This document shows, piece by piece, positions 46,040 to 47,087 of a DNA stretch of 47,087 nucleotides. Position numbers and translations under genes: made by a program. Within the stretch, counting starts at the first letter, position 1. Every line of letters starts with the position of its first letter. The notes beneath the pieces were generated by a model that worked only from the letters and a program-made list of their open reading frames with translations, did no database searches and was not told the DNA's origin. The stretch comes from a virus, in IMG/VR virus record IMGVR_UViG_3300027917_000066, positions 1 to 47,087 of that record. The stretch is one strand, 5' to 3'.

Positions 46040-47087
46040 ACGTCAGACCCTTGCCTGGAACGCGCTGCACGACAAGAAGTTCCGCAGGGTCCTCTACGGA
46101 GGTGCCAAGGGCGGCGGCAAATCGTGGCTGTTGTGTGTCTGGCTTTACCTGTTCTGCTGCTGGTGCATCAAGAAGTTCGACCTTCAGCCTTCGAAGAATC
46201 CTCCGCACATAGGATGGTTCGGTCGCAAGCAGGCCACCGACTTTACCGCGACCACCCTCCAGACATGGAGGACCATCATCCCCGAGTCCACCTACGAACT
46301 CAAAGGTGGGTCAGAGAAGGAACCCAAGCACATCCTGATCAATAAGAGCATCGCCCTCGATTACGGCGGCCTTGACCGGCAGGAGAGCATCAACAAGTTC
46401 AACTCGGCCGAGTACGCGGTGATCGGCGTCGATCAGGCCGAGGAAGTAAGCCGCGACGATATATCGGTGCTGCGGGGCTCGATGCGGCTCAAGATCAAGG
46501 GCAAGGCTCTGCCGTACATGGAGTTATACACAGCCAATCCACGAGTCTGCTGGCTCAGGGACGACTTCATCATCGACAAGCTACCGCGAGGAGTCTTCGT
46601 GCCGGCCCTTCCGAAGGACAACCCCCACTTACCAGATGATTACATCCAGACCCTCATCGACGCCTTCGGCTACCGGCCTGAACTGCTGGCTGCGTACTTG
46701 GAGGGAGATTGGAGCGTCATTGAAGACCCGGCCCAGGTGATCCTCGACAAGTGGATACAGAAAGCGGTCATGGCAAAGAGCGGCTACCAGGGCACTCTTC
46801 TTACCTGTGACCCTGCAAGGTTCGGCGACAACAAGACCATTATCTTCCTGCTCAAGGGCACCCAGATCGAACTGCGCGAGGAAATGGCCTACTCAAGGAC
46901 AACCAAGATCAGCGACCGCCTCAACGACCTGTCCAGAGAGAATAACAACTGCGCCATCTGCGTCGACACTGTTGGTGTGGGTGCCGGTGTTGCGGACGAG
47001 CTTCACGAATGGGGCCGGCATGTGATCGAGTTCAACGGCGCCGAAAAGGCCGAGGACGATAAGAAGTATTACAACAAGCGAGCCGAG
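45963..47087 (+). CDS. terL: Terminase large subunit, N-terminal part (continues at 1-320)
   Basis: 375 codons to the window edge, then 103 more after the 8-bp junction (478 residues in all). Walker A YGGAKGGGKSW at residues 45-55; Walker B-type VIGVDQAEE with Asp157 and Glu160/161. RNase H-like nuclease residues LLTCDPARFGD (Asp283) and CAICVDTVGVG (Asp335), with a third Asp after the junction. ATG 45963 overlaps terS; a GTG at 46011 is a shorter alternative. It pumps DNA through the portal and cuts the concatemer. Confidence 0.92.
   Translation, partial: MMAQAANQTSVPSGDGVLSPRFRLTERQTLAWNALHDKKFRRVLYGGAKGGGKSWLLCVWLYLFCCWCIKKFDLQPSKNPPHIGWFGRKQATDFTATTLQTWRTIIPESTYELKGGSEKEPKHILINKSIALDYGGLDRQESINKFNSAEYAVIGVDQAEEVSRDDISVLRGSMRLKIKGKALPYMELYTANPRVCWLRDDFIIDKLPRGVFVPALPKDNPHLPDDYIQTLIDAFGYRPELLAAYLEGDWSVIEDPAQVILDKWIQKAVMAKSGYQGTLLTCDPARFGDNKTIIFLLKGTQIELREEMAYSRTTKISDRLNDLSRENNNCAICVDTVGVGAGVADELHEWGRHVIEFNGAEKAEDDKKYYNKRAE

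Overview
The window is one tailed-phage genome, very probably complete and circularly closed. It is GC-rich and densely packed, with strong Shine-Dalgarno sites and many ATGA-type overlaps. The last 8 bases equal the first 8. Joining the ends over that overlap gives one continuous terminase large-subunit gene (45963-47087 then 9-320, 478 residues), so the circle would be about 47,079 bp. The virion gene order is that of a podovirus: a Bordetella BPP-1-like head (portal, scaffold, major capsid protein, Bbp16-like cement) combined with a T7-like tail (tubular A, tubular B/nozzle, GNAT-like protein and internal virion proteins, one of 2,599 aa). The promoters resemble sigma-70 sites. A lipoprotein and an OMP-like C-terminus suggest a Gram-negative host with an outer membrane. 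Asp-Pro-Asn-Gly and Asp-Ala-Asn-Asp rich virion proteins are compatible with Planctomycetota-like hosts, but that is only a guess.

Layout. (1) Packaging, head, tail and internal virion genes run rightward from 45431 through the junction to about 31478, followed by small membrane proteins and an OMP-like lipoprotein (31492-32872). (2) A large terminator, a promoter and a structured leader (32884-33207) open the rightward early module. It holds an ERF-like annealing protein, a coiled-coil partner, small zinc proteins, HNH, DUF3820-like, nucleotidyltransferase-like and nuclease-like genes, and a small HTH protein. A second promoter and leader (38117-38270) precede a replication-initiator-like gene, a secreted protein, a DNA methyltransferase carrying an antisense HNH gene, and a DpdA/TGT-like gene with a truncated second copy. 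(3) A short leftward operon (45243-44175) is headed by a GP88-like gene. It has its own promoter and a textbook terminator that abuts the decayed end of the rightward module.

Main points of interest. Five proteins of the virion module carry Sec-type N-terminal signal sequences, including the giant fibre and the tail nozzle, which is unexpected for parts normally assembled in the cytoplasm. An HNH gene lies antisense inside the methyltransferase gene, yet the methyltransferase frame stays open across it. Three early promoters share upstream elements, and two of them share a 13-bp element at the start site. The ERF leader can form two crossing helices. A 27-bp repeat marks gene boundaries around the DpdA-like gene. 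The fibre holds two 104-residue repeats that differ at one residue but at 66 synonymous codons.

No integrase, CI/Cro-type repressor module, RNA or DNA polymerase, tRNA, CRISPR array or recognisable endolysin was found. All functional calls come from reading motifs by eye; no database search was possible.
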